Shown here piece by piece: positions 26,763 to 34,438 of a DNA stretch of 64,000 bases. Numbering within the stretch: the stretch's first letter is position 1; each line of letters starts with the position of its first letter. This DNA comes from Candidatus Chlorohelix allophototropha (lineage in GTDB: Bacteria > Chloroflexota > Chloroflexia > Chloroheliales > Chloroheliaceae), in the NCBI RefSeq assembly GCF_030389965.1, contig NZ_CP128400.1:2108001-2172000 (forward strand). The letters run 5' to 3'. The notes below the pieces were generated by a model. That model did no database searches and was not told the DNA's origin. It saw nothing but the letters and a program-made list of their open reading frames with translations. A program made the translations under genes and the position numbers.

Positions 26763-26785
26763 AGAGTGAGAGCTTACTCTTTATT
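26763..26785 (+). terminator. Terminator after the lipoprotein gene
   Basis: AGAGTGAG and CTTACTCT form a short stem immediately after the stop codon, followed by TTATTT. Confidence 0.55.
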
Positions 26786-26921
26786 TAAAAAAGAGCTTGT
26801 TGGATGAAAAAGAATCTCCCCTCTTGTTGAAGGGGACTGAAACTAGCATTTTAGAGCATAACGTTTTGACATTGTGCTCTAAACCTACATTCCAATTGCC
26901 CCCCTTCAGCCTCCCGCCTAA

Positions 26922-26994
26922 TAATTCCGCCATGCTTTCTGCTATAATTCCATCATGTTTGACGGAATTAATGACGGAATTAATGGCGGTATTG
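26922..26994. promoter_or_regulatory. Five-copy operator-like array over the promoter and start
   Basis: TAATTCCGCCATG (26922) and TAATTCCATCATG (26945) point one way; TTGACGGAATTA (26959), ATGACGGAATTA (26971) and ATGGCGGTATTG (26983) point the other, the last three at 12-base steps. A TATAAT (26943-26948) lies inside the array and the array ends two bases before the ATG, so binding would control this gene tightly. Autoregulation by the encoded HTH protein is the likely reading. Confidence 0.6.
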
Positions 26995-26995
26995 C

Positions 26996-28414
26996 ATGGA
27001 TATTGCGGAATTTGAAGAATTGCTGGCGGGCGGCGAAAACGATACGGTTGAGTTCAAGCTGGACGCGCCACGCTATCCCGACATTGCCAATCGGCTGTGC
27101 GGTTTTGCCAACGGTGCGGGCGGATACCTCATTCTGGGCGTAGAGGATAAGAGTTGGCGCGTGGTGGGCGTGAAAAATCCGTCAGAGGCGAAGGATTTAT
27201 TGCTGCAAGCGGGGCGTTATTGCAAACCAGCCTTGCCGATTGAGCCGGAAACGCTGGATTATCACGGCAAGAAAGTGCTAATCGTGAGTGTGCCGCCCAA
27301 CGATGGCAGGCTCTATCAGTCGGGTGGGCAATTTCTGGTGCGGCGTGGCACGCACACCATCCCGATGGAAGCGGAAGAAATCGAACGCTTCTTTCATCGG
27401 CGCGGCAGCCTCTCGTGGGAATTGCGCCCCGTGCCGTTCGCCACACTGGACGACCTCGACCCGGAACAGGTGCGCGAGTACGCCGAATTGCGTCAGAGCG
27501 GACGGCGACAGAATGACGACCTCCCCCGCCTTTTGCTGAAAACGGGCGCAGCGGCAGAGGATGGCGCGGTAATACGTCCCACCAACGCCGGGCTGCTGCT
27601 GTTCGGGCGCGACCCCCACGAGTTCTTGATGCAAGCCGAAACGGTCTGTGTCCTTTTCGGGGACAGTTTGGGCGCGCGTCGTTTCCTCGACCGCCGTATC
27701 TTTCATGGCACAATCCGCGACCAAATCGAGCAAGCCGAAGCTTTCCTCCAACGCCACATGATAATGGCGGGTCGCATAGAGGGATTCAGTCGCATTGACG
27801 AGCCAGAATATCCCATCGGGGCGTTGCGCGAGGCGGTGGTGAACGCGCTGGTGCATCGCGATTACAGCTTGAGCGGGGAAGCGGTGCGGATTTTCTTCTA
27901 TCTCGATCGGGTGGAAGTGCATAGTCCCGGCTTGCTGGTTCCCGGCATTCGGCTGGACGAGTTGCAGCATGGCGCGTCCGCCTCACGTCCCCGCAACCCC
28001 ACGCTGGCGAACATCCTGCGCGAGTTGCCGGGCGGTTACATGGAACGACTCGGCACAGGCATCAGCTTTATGATTAATCAGATGCGCGCGGCAGGGCATC
28101 CCGAACCCGCTTTTGATGAGCGCGGCGAGTTTGTCGTCACTTTCCGCAAGGCAAACGCCTCCCGCCAAAGTGCGCCCCCGCCTCCAATCGCGCCCGAAGC
28201 GGTGAAGATGACCGCCCAAAACCTGACGGCACAATCGCTGCGACAGGCGTGCGCCCTTGAGTATATCCAGCAGCAGGGCGCAATCACCAACCGCGAGTAT
28301 CGCGAACTCACGGGCGTATCCGAAAGCACCGCCATGCGCGACCTCGAAGCGTTGGTAGAGCAAGGCACGTTACGCGCATCGGGCTATCGCCGCAGTCGCA
28401 AGTATCTGCGCTAA
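26996..28414 (+). CDS. AlbA_2 (Schlafen-type) DNA-binding / ATP-binding regulator
   Basis: Predicted transcriptional regulator of 472 residues (COG2865 type). N-terminal AlbA_2 domain: GENDTVEFKLDAPRY...LCGFANGAGGYLILGVEDKSW. Middle: a GHKL-like ATP-binding region with REAVVNALVHRDYSLSGEAVRIFFY and LERLGTGISFMI. C-terminal winged helix: YIQQQGAITNREYRELTGVSESTAMRDLEALVEQGTLR. Such proteins control their own and neighbouring genes and some accompany defence islands. The five-site array overlapping its promoter supports autoregulation, and copies of the site near guaD and at 25.7 kb suggest more targets. High GC compared with neighbours. Confidence 0.85.
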   Translation: MDIAEFEELLAGGENDTVEFKLDAPRYPDIANRLCGFANGAGGYLILGVEDKSWRVVGVKNPSEAKDLLLQAGRYCKPALPIEPETLDYHGKKVLIVSVPPNDGRLYQSGGQFLVRRGTHTIPMEAEEIERFFHRRGSLSWELRPVPFATLDDLDPEQVREYAELRQSGRRQNDDLPRLLLKTGAAAEDGAVIRPTNAGLLLFGRDPHEFLMQAETVCVLFGDSLGARRFLDRRIFHGTIRDQIEQAEAFLQRHMIMAGRIEGFSRIDEPEYPIGALREAVVNALVHRDYSLSGEAVRIFFYLDRVEVHSPGLLVPGIRLDELQHGASASRPRNPTLANILRELPGGYMERLGTGISFMINQMRAAGHPEPAFDERGEFVVTFRKANASRQSAPPPPIAPEAVKMTAQNLTAQSLRQACALEYIQQQGAITNREYRELTGVSESTAMRDLEALVEQGTLRASGYRRSRKYLR

Positions 28415-28415
28415 A

Positions 28416-28445
28416 AAAGGGTTGAACGCTAGGCTCAACCCCTTT
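28416..28445. terminator. Bidirectional terminator-like hairpin
   Basis: AAAGGGTTGA and TCAACCCCTTT form an imperfect stem with A and T tracts, between the convergent regulator and Nif11-type genes. Confidence 0.6.
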
Positions 28446-28473
28446 CTCATATCCTTCAGAGAAAATTGGCGGA

Positions 28474-28782
28474 TTAGAATTTAAATCCAACATTATACCA
28501 TTTGATTAACGCAGCCTGACCGCCAATAATTTTGTGGTCGGGTTGCTGGAAAAATTCGGAAGCGCCCCCCGCCACATGTTCCAAATCATCGGCAGAAAGC
28601 TCAGGGGTGAGCTTCGACTGTAGCGCATCTTTCCAATCGGCTTCGGAGAAGGCAAATCCGGCGGCGGATGCCATTTTCAACAAGCTTTTCACATCCCCGG
28701 TGGCAAGGCTGTCAAAGTGCTGTTTCAAGGCAGCATTTACCTCAAGTTGTTCGATAAAGGCTAGGGCGGTTGCTTTGGACAT
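28474..28782 (-). CDS. Nif11-type RiPP precursor peptide
   Basis: Peptide of 102 residues. Residues 1-74 form a Nif11-like leader: MSKATALAFIEQLEVNAAL, the GFAFSEADW segment and the terminal LSADDLEHVAGG with its double-Gly cleavage site. About 28 residues follow as a possible core (ASEFFQQPDHKIIGGQ and onward). I chose ATG 28782 because AGGAGG lies eight bases upstream; the earlier GTG overlaps that site. No lanthionine, cyclodehydratase or radical-SAM gene is nearby, and the core has no Cys, so the modifying enzyme, if any, is encoded elsewhere. A non-RiPP Nif11 role is possible. Confidence 0.75.
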   Translation of the reverse strand: MSKATALAFIEQLEVNAALKQHFDSLATGDVKSLLKMASAAGFAFSEADWKDALQSKLTPELSADDLEHVAGGASEFFQQPDHKIIGGQAALIKWYNVGFKF

Positions 28783-28920
28783 AGCGTACACCTCCTATGC
28801 GTGGAGTGCTAATTTTTTCAAATCCCCACACTATAAATCATAGCATGCTTTTAGCGGTTTGAAGCTAAGAAATTGGTCATGGGGCGTGGGAGAGTACAAT
28901 AATGAAGAGCAATTCGCGCC

Positions 28921-30492
28921 CTACAACTTCATCAACTCCGCTTTAGCATCCTCATCTCCCAAGTCGGCGGCTTTTTGGAAATCGCGCCGGGCTGCCTCTT
29001 TATTATTTAGCTTCTTATAAGCCAAACCCCGCCCGTAGTAAGAAAGATCATCATTAGGATCGAGACGAATGGCTTGGTCAAAATCCTGAATGGCGCGTTG
29101 GTATTCTTTTAGTTCAAAGAAAACACTGCATCGGTTTTGGTAAGCAAGAACATAATTAGGGTCAAGACGTATAGCTTGGTCATAGTCCTGAATAGCACGT
29201 TGATACTCGTTTAGATTTTTGTAAGCTAAGCCCCGGTTGTTGTAGGCAACTGCTAAATTAGGGTCAAGGCGTATAGCTTGGTCATAGTCCTGAATGGCAC
29301 GTTGGTACTCGTTTAGATTTTTGTAAGCTAAGCCCCGGTTGTTGTAGGCAACTGCTAAATTAGGGTCAAGGCGAATGGCTTGGTCATAGTCCTGAATAGC
29401 ACGTTGGTACTCGTTTAGATTTTTGTAAGCCAAACCTCGGTTGTAGTAGGCGATGGCAAAATTAGGGTCAAGGCGAATGGCTTGGTCATAGTCCTGAATG
29501 GCACGTTGGTACTCGTTTAGACAATCGTAAGTGCTACCCCGGTTGTGGTAGGCACTGGCTAAATTTTGGTCGAGGCGAATAGCTTGGTCATAGTCTTGAA
29601 TAGCACGCTGGTATTCTTTAAACTTATAATAAGCGTTACCTCGATTGTAGTAGGCGATGGCATCATTTGGGTCGAGTCGGATGGCTTGTTTATAATCCTC
29701 AAAAGCTTTCTGCTCTTCTTTGATTTCACCGTAAGCGAAAGCACGCCAAAAGTAGTAATCAGCTTGCCCTTTATTGAAATTAATGGCTTGGCTGAAATCG
29801 GCTATTGCTTGCTCATAGTCGCCTGTTTCCCTGTAGTTTGTACCCCGCTCATAATAAGCGTTGGCAATTTTCGTTCGTACTTGCCGATGTCCCGCATCCA
29901 GCGTTAGCAAGCGGTTACCTAGCCGAATTGCTTTATCCCACTCCTTCGCCTTTTCCGCTGCTTCCAATTGCGCAAACAGTTCATCAAATGGGTCAGAATC
30001 GTGGGTGGGCAGCGATGCAGGCGGTTTTGTTACTTTGAGCGTTCCCGCTACCGCAATGCTGAGACTTTCGGCGCGTAATTGCAGCGATTTTATCAACCGC
30101 TCATGTCCACGCTCATCGTAGTAGTTAACCCACTGCCATTCTTTGAGTCGGCGCGGTATCTCGCAATCGGTCAATTTGAGGGGGATGATAAATATCCGAT
30201 TTTCCGGCATGTAATCCGCGTAGCTTAACGCCACCTTGATTTCGCGCTGCACGTAACCCTCTTTGTCAATGGAAGCGGGGGAGAGGCACACCAAGATTAT
30301 ATGGCTCTGCTCTACTGCTTTCTCGATTTCATCGCGCCAAGTCTGCCCCGGTAGCAATTCTTCTTCGTCCAGCCACGGGTGAATCCAGCTTTCGGCTTTG
30401 AGGCGTTGGTACAGTTCGCGCACCGCCTTTTTATCGCCAGAAGAGTGGCACAGGAATACTTTTAGTTTGGAGTTGTCGCTTGCCGCTGCCAT
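28921..30492 (-). CDS. TIR-TPR protein
   Basis: Protein of 523 residues. N-terminal TIR domain (about 8-145): LKVFLCHSSGDK, WLDEEELLPGQTW, HIILVCLSP and the conserved Glu of GYVQREIKVAL, the last being the likely NADase catalytic position. A linker with DPFDELFAQLEAAEKAKEWDKA leads to about nine 34-residue TPRs (about 210-510) of the form EYQRAIQDYDQAIRLDPN. Two of these repeats are identical. The TIR domain is nearly the same as that of 37969-39354, where it is joined to a lectin-type domain instead. ATG 30492 lies 20 bases after a duplicated promoter block. A defence or signalling role is inferred. Confidence 0.85.
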   Translation of the reverse strand: MAAASDNSKLKVFLCHSSGDKKAVRELYQRLKAESWIHPWLDEEELLPGQTWRDEIEKAVEQSHIILVCLSPASIDKEGYVQREIKVALSYADYMPENRIFIIPLKLTDCEIPRRLKEWQWVNYYDERGHERLIKSLQLRAESLSIAVAGTLKVTKPPASLPTHDSDPFDELFAQLEAAEKAKEWDKAIRLGNRLLTLDAGHRQVRTKIANAYYERGTNYRETGDYEQAIADFSQAINFNKGQADYYFWRAFAYGEIKEEQKAFEDYKQAIRLDPNDAIAYYNRGNAYYKFKEYQRAIQDYDQAIRLDQNLASAYHNRGSTYDCLNEYQRAIQDYDQAIRLDPNFAIAYYNRGLAYKNLNEYQRAIQDYDQAIRLDPNLAVAYNNRGLAYKNLNEYQRAIQDYDQAIRLDPNLAVAYNNRGLAYKNLNEYQRAIQDYDQAIRLDPNYVLAYQNRCSVFFELKEYQRAIQDFDQAIRLDPNDDLSYYGRGLAYKKLNNKEAARRDFQKAADLGDEDAKAELMKL

Positions 30493-30570
30493 AGATGAGT
30501 GCTTTCTAAACGCAATAAGGTTGCCTCGCTGTTTAACGCTGATTATACCGCATGCTTAAACTGACTGCTA
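30441..30570. repeat. Duplicated 5' region of the TIR-TPR gene
   Basis: These 130 bases (first 17 codons plus promoter of the TIR-TPR gene, with GGTATAAT on the minus strand) recur at 31810-31939 with two mismatches. Confidence 0.9.
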
Positions 30571-30608
30571 GAAGGCTCAAAAGCGATTTAGGAAGAACAA
30601 TTTGCTCC

Positions 30609-31778
30609 CTACAACTTCATCAATTCCGCTTTAGCAGGCTCATATCCCAAGTCGGCGGCTTTCTGATAATCGCGCCGGGCTGCCTCTTTATTATTCAGGC
30701 TCATGTAAGCGTTGCCCCGGTTGTGGTAGGCGAAGGCATAATCAGGCTCACGGCGAACGACTTGGTCGTAGTCCTCTATCGCGCGCTGGTACTCTTTTAG
30801 ATCAAAGTAAGCGATGCCTCGGTTGTAGTAGACATTAATATACTCAGGGTTGAGGCGAATGGCTTGGTCGTAGTCCTGAATAGCGCGCTGATATTCTTTC
30901 ATTTCAAAATAAACGTTACCTCGGTTGTAGTAGGCATCGGTATAATTAGTATCGAGGCGAATGGTTTGGTCGTAGTCTTGGATTGCACGCTGGTATTCTT
31001 TAAGATTCTGGTAAGCGATGCCCCGGTTGTAGTAGGCAGTGGCATCATCTGGGTCGAGGCGGATAGCATGATCGAAGTTCTCAATCGCGTGCTGGTACTC
31101 TTTTAGATCAAAGTAAGCGATGCCCCGACTGTTGTAAGCAAATGCATTTGGGTTGAGGCTGATTGTCTGAGTTAAGTTTTGGATTGCGCGTTGGTACTCC
31201 TTGAGTATAACGCAACTGGAATCAGGTTCATTCTGAATAAGAGCAAAATTAGGGTTGAGGCGAATGGCTTGTTTATAATCCTCAATAGCTTTTTGCTCTT
31301 CTTTGATTTCACCGTAAGCGAAAGCACGCCAAAAGTAGTAATCAGCCTGCCCTTTATTGAAATTAATGGCTTGGCTGAACTCGGCTATTGCCTGATCATA
31401 GTCGCCTGTTTCCCTGTAGCTTGTACCCCGCGCATAATAAGCGGCAGCAATTTTAGCCCGTACTTGGCGGTGTCCCGCATCCAGCTTTAGTAAGCGGTTG
31501 CCCAGCCGAATTGCTCTATCCCATTCTTCTGCCTTTTCTGCTGCTTCCAGTTGCGCGAATAATTCGTCAAACTGATCCGGTGGGTTTGTAACAAGCGCAG
31601 ATTGAGCAGTTTGCAAACGCCATTCTAGAACAGCAATTTCCCTTTTGGTATCTTCAATTTGGGTTATCAGGTATGGTGGAGCATGGAGGCTACCGAATTG
31701 AGCATATTGCTGCTCTAATACTAACAGACGGCGTTCGGTTTCATCCAGTATATTTTGCAAATGGTCTTTTTCGTTCAT
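30609..31778 (-). CDS. TPR protein with coiled-coil N-terminal module
   Basis: Protein of 389 residues from ATG 31778, which follows GGGAGT by eight bases. The N-terminus (about 5-50, ERRLLVLEQQYAQFGSLHAP) is a predicted coiled coil closely similar to residues about 215-265 of the DUF4062-like protein at 36028. Then a linker and about eight TPRs, matching those of the neighbouring TIR-TPR protein repeat for repeat at the start (AAEKAEEWDRAIRLGNRLLKLDAGHRQVR). So this gene is a duplicate of its neighbour in which TIR was replaced by the coiled-coil module. No catalytic domain remains; perhaps an adaptor for the TIR proteins. Confidence 0.8.
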   Translation of the reverse strand: MNEKDHLQNILDETERRLLVLEQQYAQFGSLHAPPYLITQIEDTKREIAVLEWRLQTAQSALVTNPPDQFDELFAQLEAAEKAEEWDRAIRLGNRLLKLDAGHRQVRAKIAAAYYARGTSYRETGDYDQAIAEFSQAINFNKGQADYYFWRAFAYGEIKEEQKAIEDYKQAIRLNPNFALIQNEPDSSCVILKEYQRAIQNLTQTISLNPNAFAYNSRGIAYFDLKEYQHAIENFDHAIRLDPDDATAYYNRGIAYQNLKEYQRAIQDYDQTIRLDTNYTDAYYNRGNVYFEMKEYQRAIQDYDQAIRLNPEYINVYYNRGIAYFDLKEYQRAIEDYDQVVRREPDYAFAYHNRGNAYMSLNNKEAARRDYQKAADLGYEPAKAELMKL

Positions 31779-31809
31779 TGTACGGTACTCCCTTTTACTG
31801 GAATGCACA

Positions 31810-31861
31810 AAGAGTGGCACAGGAATACTTTTAGTTTGGAGTTGTCGCTTGCCGCTGCCAT
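31810..31861 (-). pseudogene. Relic of a TIR-TPR gene 5' end
   Basis: The first 17 codons of the TIR gene (MAAASDNSKLKVFLCHS) survive here and stop matching at 31810, after which the frame is lost. The upstream promoter half of the same duplication continues to 31939. It shows that an intact TIR-TPR copy once stood here. Confidence 0.8.
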
Positions 31862-32140
31862 AGATGAGTGCTTTCTAAACGCAATAATGTTGCCTCGCTG
31901 TTTAACGCTGATTATACCGCATGCTTAAACTGACCGCTACAACGAGGTAAGATACGTTATGTAAAGTTACTTCTCTGCCTCTCCTTACAATAATTAATTT
32001 TCTGTGAATATTGATGGCTAAATCCGGTTTAGAAAAGTAACTTAAACTACTTGCTATTTAGCTTAAGGAGAGTTAATCTATAAGGGAGTTAAAAATCGCG
32101 CCGGGCGATCTTCTTCTATCCCCGGTAAGGGAGAAACACT
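31862..32140. other. Intergenic region upstream of the TPR and small-protein genes
   Basis: Contains the duplicated promoter block (to 31939) read leftwards and AT-rich DNA. GGTAAGGGAG at 32124-32133 is the ribosome-binding region of the next small gene. Confidence 0.5.
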
Positions 32141-32395
32141 ATGACTACATTAGTTGACAACATTTACACTTCAGCAGCAAAATGGGCTACTATGCGAGCC
32201 GACCTAATCGTGCGCAAAACAGGCGTGAATTTCGACCAGATTCTGGAAGATTGCGTACTGGAATTGGACAGTGGGCCCGAAGGCTTCACCGCCCCTACCA
32301 GCGTAGCCGGCAGCATTTGGGATGAAATTATAACCAGCAACGTGCATTTTTCCCTTGCTGAAAAATCTGAAATCCTCAAAATTGCCAGACGCTAA
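32141..32395 (+). CDS. Small hypothetical protein
   Basis: An 84-residue acidic soluble protein starting at ATG 32141, preceded by GGGAGAAACACT, a convincing ribosome-binding site. No motif is recognised. It lies between the TPR gene and parA and is probably monocistronic. The composition is normal for a real protein, and the good RBS is the main support. Confidence 0.55.
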   Translation: MTTLVDNIYTSAAKWATMRADLIVRKTGVNFDQILEDCVLELDSGPEGFTAPTSVAGSIWDEIITSNVHFSLAEKSEILKIARR

Positions 32396-32729
32396 CCGCG
32401 TTTAACGACAACCGCTTCGCTCGGATGGTTCCAGAGCAGTAACCACCCCCTAATTGTGAACATTGAATACGGGATATAAGCCGGGGTCTGAAAACCTCTC
32501 TCCGGTAGGTATATTTTGCCAAATGCAACCTTAAAGCCGAGGTTTGCTTAAGGTGCGCCTGTTTTGTTACACTCCTCGCAGGCGCATCGACTCTGCCAAC
32601 GTCCCCGCATAGTAACGAGAGTAAAACTCCCTCACCCTGCCTTGCGCCCTAAAAACGCTAGCCCAAAAGCCACACAGATATGATAGAATAAATCTGCATA
32701 CTAATAGGTAAAAGAAAGGTGTGATAAAA
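32396..32729. other. Intergenic region before parA
   Basis: A 334-base gap without an ORF of note. It includes CTCGCAGGCGCATCGAC-type sequence reminiscent of the family A core and, near 32680-32700, an AT-rich stretch (ATATGATAGAATAAA) that may be the parAB promoter. Confidence 0.45.
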
Positions 32730-33506
32730 ATGGCTGACCGGAAGCCGGTTATAATTGCCATCTCACAGAATAAGGGCGGTACTGCCAAAACCACCACCAC
32801 CATCAATTTGGGCGCGGCGTTGACTAAGCTAGGCAAGCGCGTGCTGTTGATCGACCTCGACCCGCAAGCGAACCTGAGCAGCGGTGTGGGTATCGACCCG
32901 CACGAATTGGAACACTCGATGTACCATGTGTTTACCGATCGCAATATCGCCTTGGGAGATGTGACCTACGAAGTGGATGGGCTGTTGGTTGCGCCCGCGC
33001 ATATCTCGATGGTAACGCTGGAAATGGAACTGGTCAGTCGGCATGGGCGCGAATGGCTGCTAAAGCGCAAGCTCGAAGTTTTGCAAGAACAGTTCGATTA
33101 TGTGCTGATAGATTGCCCTCCTAGCCTCGGCTTGGTGGTCACCAACGCCCTAGCCGCTTGCGATTACGTGCTGGTTCCGGTGCAAACGCAAGCTTACGCC
33201 CTCTACGGTGTGCCGCAATTGATGGAAATGATCAACGTCATTCGCGAAGATTTGAACCCCCATCTGGAAGTGTTGGGCGTGTTGCTCACCTTCACCAACC
33301 GCACTCGCTTGAGCCGCGAAATAGAGGAAGAAGTAAAGAATTACTTCAAAGAGCAGGTGTTTAATACCCCCATCCGACAGAACATCAAAATCGCCGAAGC
33401 GCCCCTCTCAGGACGTAGCGTTATATATTATGCACCCGAAGCCGCCGAAGACTACATCAATCTGGCGCAGGAGGTAGAAGAACGTGTCAACCGAAAAGCC
33501 CGATAA
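32730..33506 (+). CDS. parA: ParA/Soj partition ATPase
   Basis: Chromosome or plasmid partition ATPase of 258 residues. The deviant Walker A KGGTAKTTTTINLG, Walker A' LLIDLDPQANLSSG and Walker B YVLIDCPPSLG are intact, and the C-terminal region with VLGVLLTFTNRTRLSREI matches chromosomal Soj proteins, without the N-terminal HTH of P1-type ParA. ATG 32730 follows GAAAGGTG; GTG 32721 is possible. ParB overlaps its 3' end, so the two are coupled. ParA binds DNA non-specifically in the ATP state and is displaced by ParB. Confidence 0.92.
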   Translation: MADRKPVIIAISQNKGGTAKTTTTINLGAALTKLGKRVLLIDLDPQANLSSGVGIDPHELEHSMYHVFTDRNIALGDVTYEVDGLLVAPAHISMVTLEMELVSRHGREWLLKRKLEVLQEQFDYVLIDCPPSLGLVVTNALAACDYVLVPVQTQAYALYGVPQLMEMINVIREDLNPHLEVLGVLLTFTNRTRLSREIEEEVKNYFKEQVFNTPIRQNIKIAEAPLSGRSVIYYAPEAAEDYINLAQEVEERVNRKAR

Positions 33507-34344
33507 AGCCCCCTTAAAACGACGCTTGGTAAAGGAAAGCCCCTTTGCGCGACTGACCCAACGCACTCAGGACGTGGGCGAAGAAGCGATGAAAGAGGCG
33601 CGTCTGCTTGACCTAACGCGGGTGCGCCCGAACCCCAACAACCCGCGCCGCAATCGCAGCGAACAGGGCATGCGCGAGCTTATTGAGGATGTTAAAGCGC
33701 GTGGCATCTTGCAACCGCCGATTGTGCGCCCCATCGGCGATGAGTACGAAATCGTGGTGGGTGAGCGGCGTTATCTGGCGGCACAAGCAGCAGGGCTGAC
33801 TCAGATTCCGGCGATTGTGCGCGAGCTAAACGATGCCGAGGCGCGTATCATTTCGCTGGTCGAGAATATCCAGCGCGAAGATTTGAGCTTTGAAGACGAG
33901 GCGCGTTATTTCGAAGTGTTGAGCAAGGAATACGGCTATAGCATCCGTCAGACCGCCGAACTGGTCAACAAGAGCAAAAGCTATGTTGAGGCGCGTTTGC
34001 TGCTACTGAAAAATCCGCACATTCTGGCGCAAGTGCAAAGCGAGCGTTTGGGTTTGCACGAGGCGACTTTGCTGGCGCGTATGGGTATGGGCGCAAACGA
34101 GATGGGCGAGGGCGTTGCTCAGACCGTCCGCGAAAAGGACAGAGCGGTGGAAAGTGTCCGCGAAAAGGACAATTACCGCAACTTCCCGTTGGTACAACCC
34201 ATCCGCCGCCTGACCGATTTTATCAGGAATACGCGCAGCAAAATTGAGAACGCTCCTTCGGACGAGCGTCACGCGCTGATAAAGGCGATTAACGAACTGG
34301 AAGAAGAAATTCAGGTCATTAAGTACCGTCTTGACGAAATGTAA
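33484..34344 (+). CDS. parB: ParB/Spo0J partition protein
   Basis: DNA-binding CTPase of 286 residues. After a basic N-terminus with a short ParA-contact segment, the ParB/Srx domain shows VRPNPNNPRR, GILQPPIVRP and the CTP-binding GERRYLAAQAAG; the HTH follows (VENIQREDLSFEDEA, GYSIRQTAELVNKSKSYVEARL). The C-terminus is longer and acidic with a coiled coil. GTG start inside the parA end (23-base overlap), which implies coupled translation. The middle has a tandem VREKDRAVESVREKDN. A parS-like site overlaps the stop codon. Confidence 0.92.
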   Translation: MSTEKPDKAPLKRRLVKESPFARLTQRTQDVGEEAMKEARLLDLTRVRPNPNNPRRNRSEQGMRELIEDVKARGILQPPIVRPIGDEYEIVVGERRYLAAQAAGLTQIPAIVRELNDAEARIISLVENIQREDLSFEDEARYFEVLSKEYGYSIRQTAELVNKSKSYVEARLLLLKNPHILAQVQSERLGLHEATLLARMGMGANEMGEGVAQTVREKDRAVESVREKDNYRNFPLVQPIRRLTDFIRNTRSKIENAPSDERHALIKAINELEEEIQVIKYRLDEM

Positions 34345-34355
34345 AACGTGAAACA
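34340..34355. promoter_or_regulatory. Degenerate parS-like site
   Basis: TGTAAAACGTGAAACA matches 13 of 16 positions of the conserved bacterial parS TGTTTCACGTGAAACA; one half-site is perfect. It overlaps the end of parB, where parS often lies, but the left half is weak. Confidence 0.4.
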
Positions 34356-34399
34356 TGCGCCCTACGGGAACGGGAACACGTCCTCGTATCGTTAAAACC

Positions 34400-34419
34400 G
34401 GGCGCATCGGAATGCGCCC
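34400..34419. repeat. Family A palindrome
   Basis: GGGCGCATCGGAATGCGCCC, followed by CTAC, just before the solute-binding protein start. Confidence 0.75.
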
Positions 34420-34438
34420 CTACATAGGTATTTTTCAA

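Noticed and set aside
27129-27970. Long minus-strand frames opposite the AlbA_2 gene
   Set aside because: Shadow frames of a GC-rich gene; Arg- and His-rich composition with no domain.
28921-31778. Short regularly spaced repeats, CRISPR-like at first sight
   Set aside because: They are in-frame TPR codons (102-base period) inside two protein genes, without spacer structure or cas genes.
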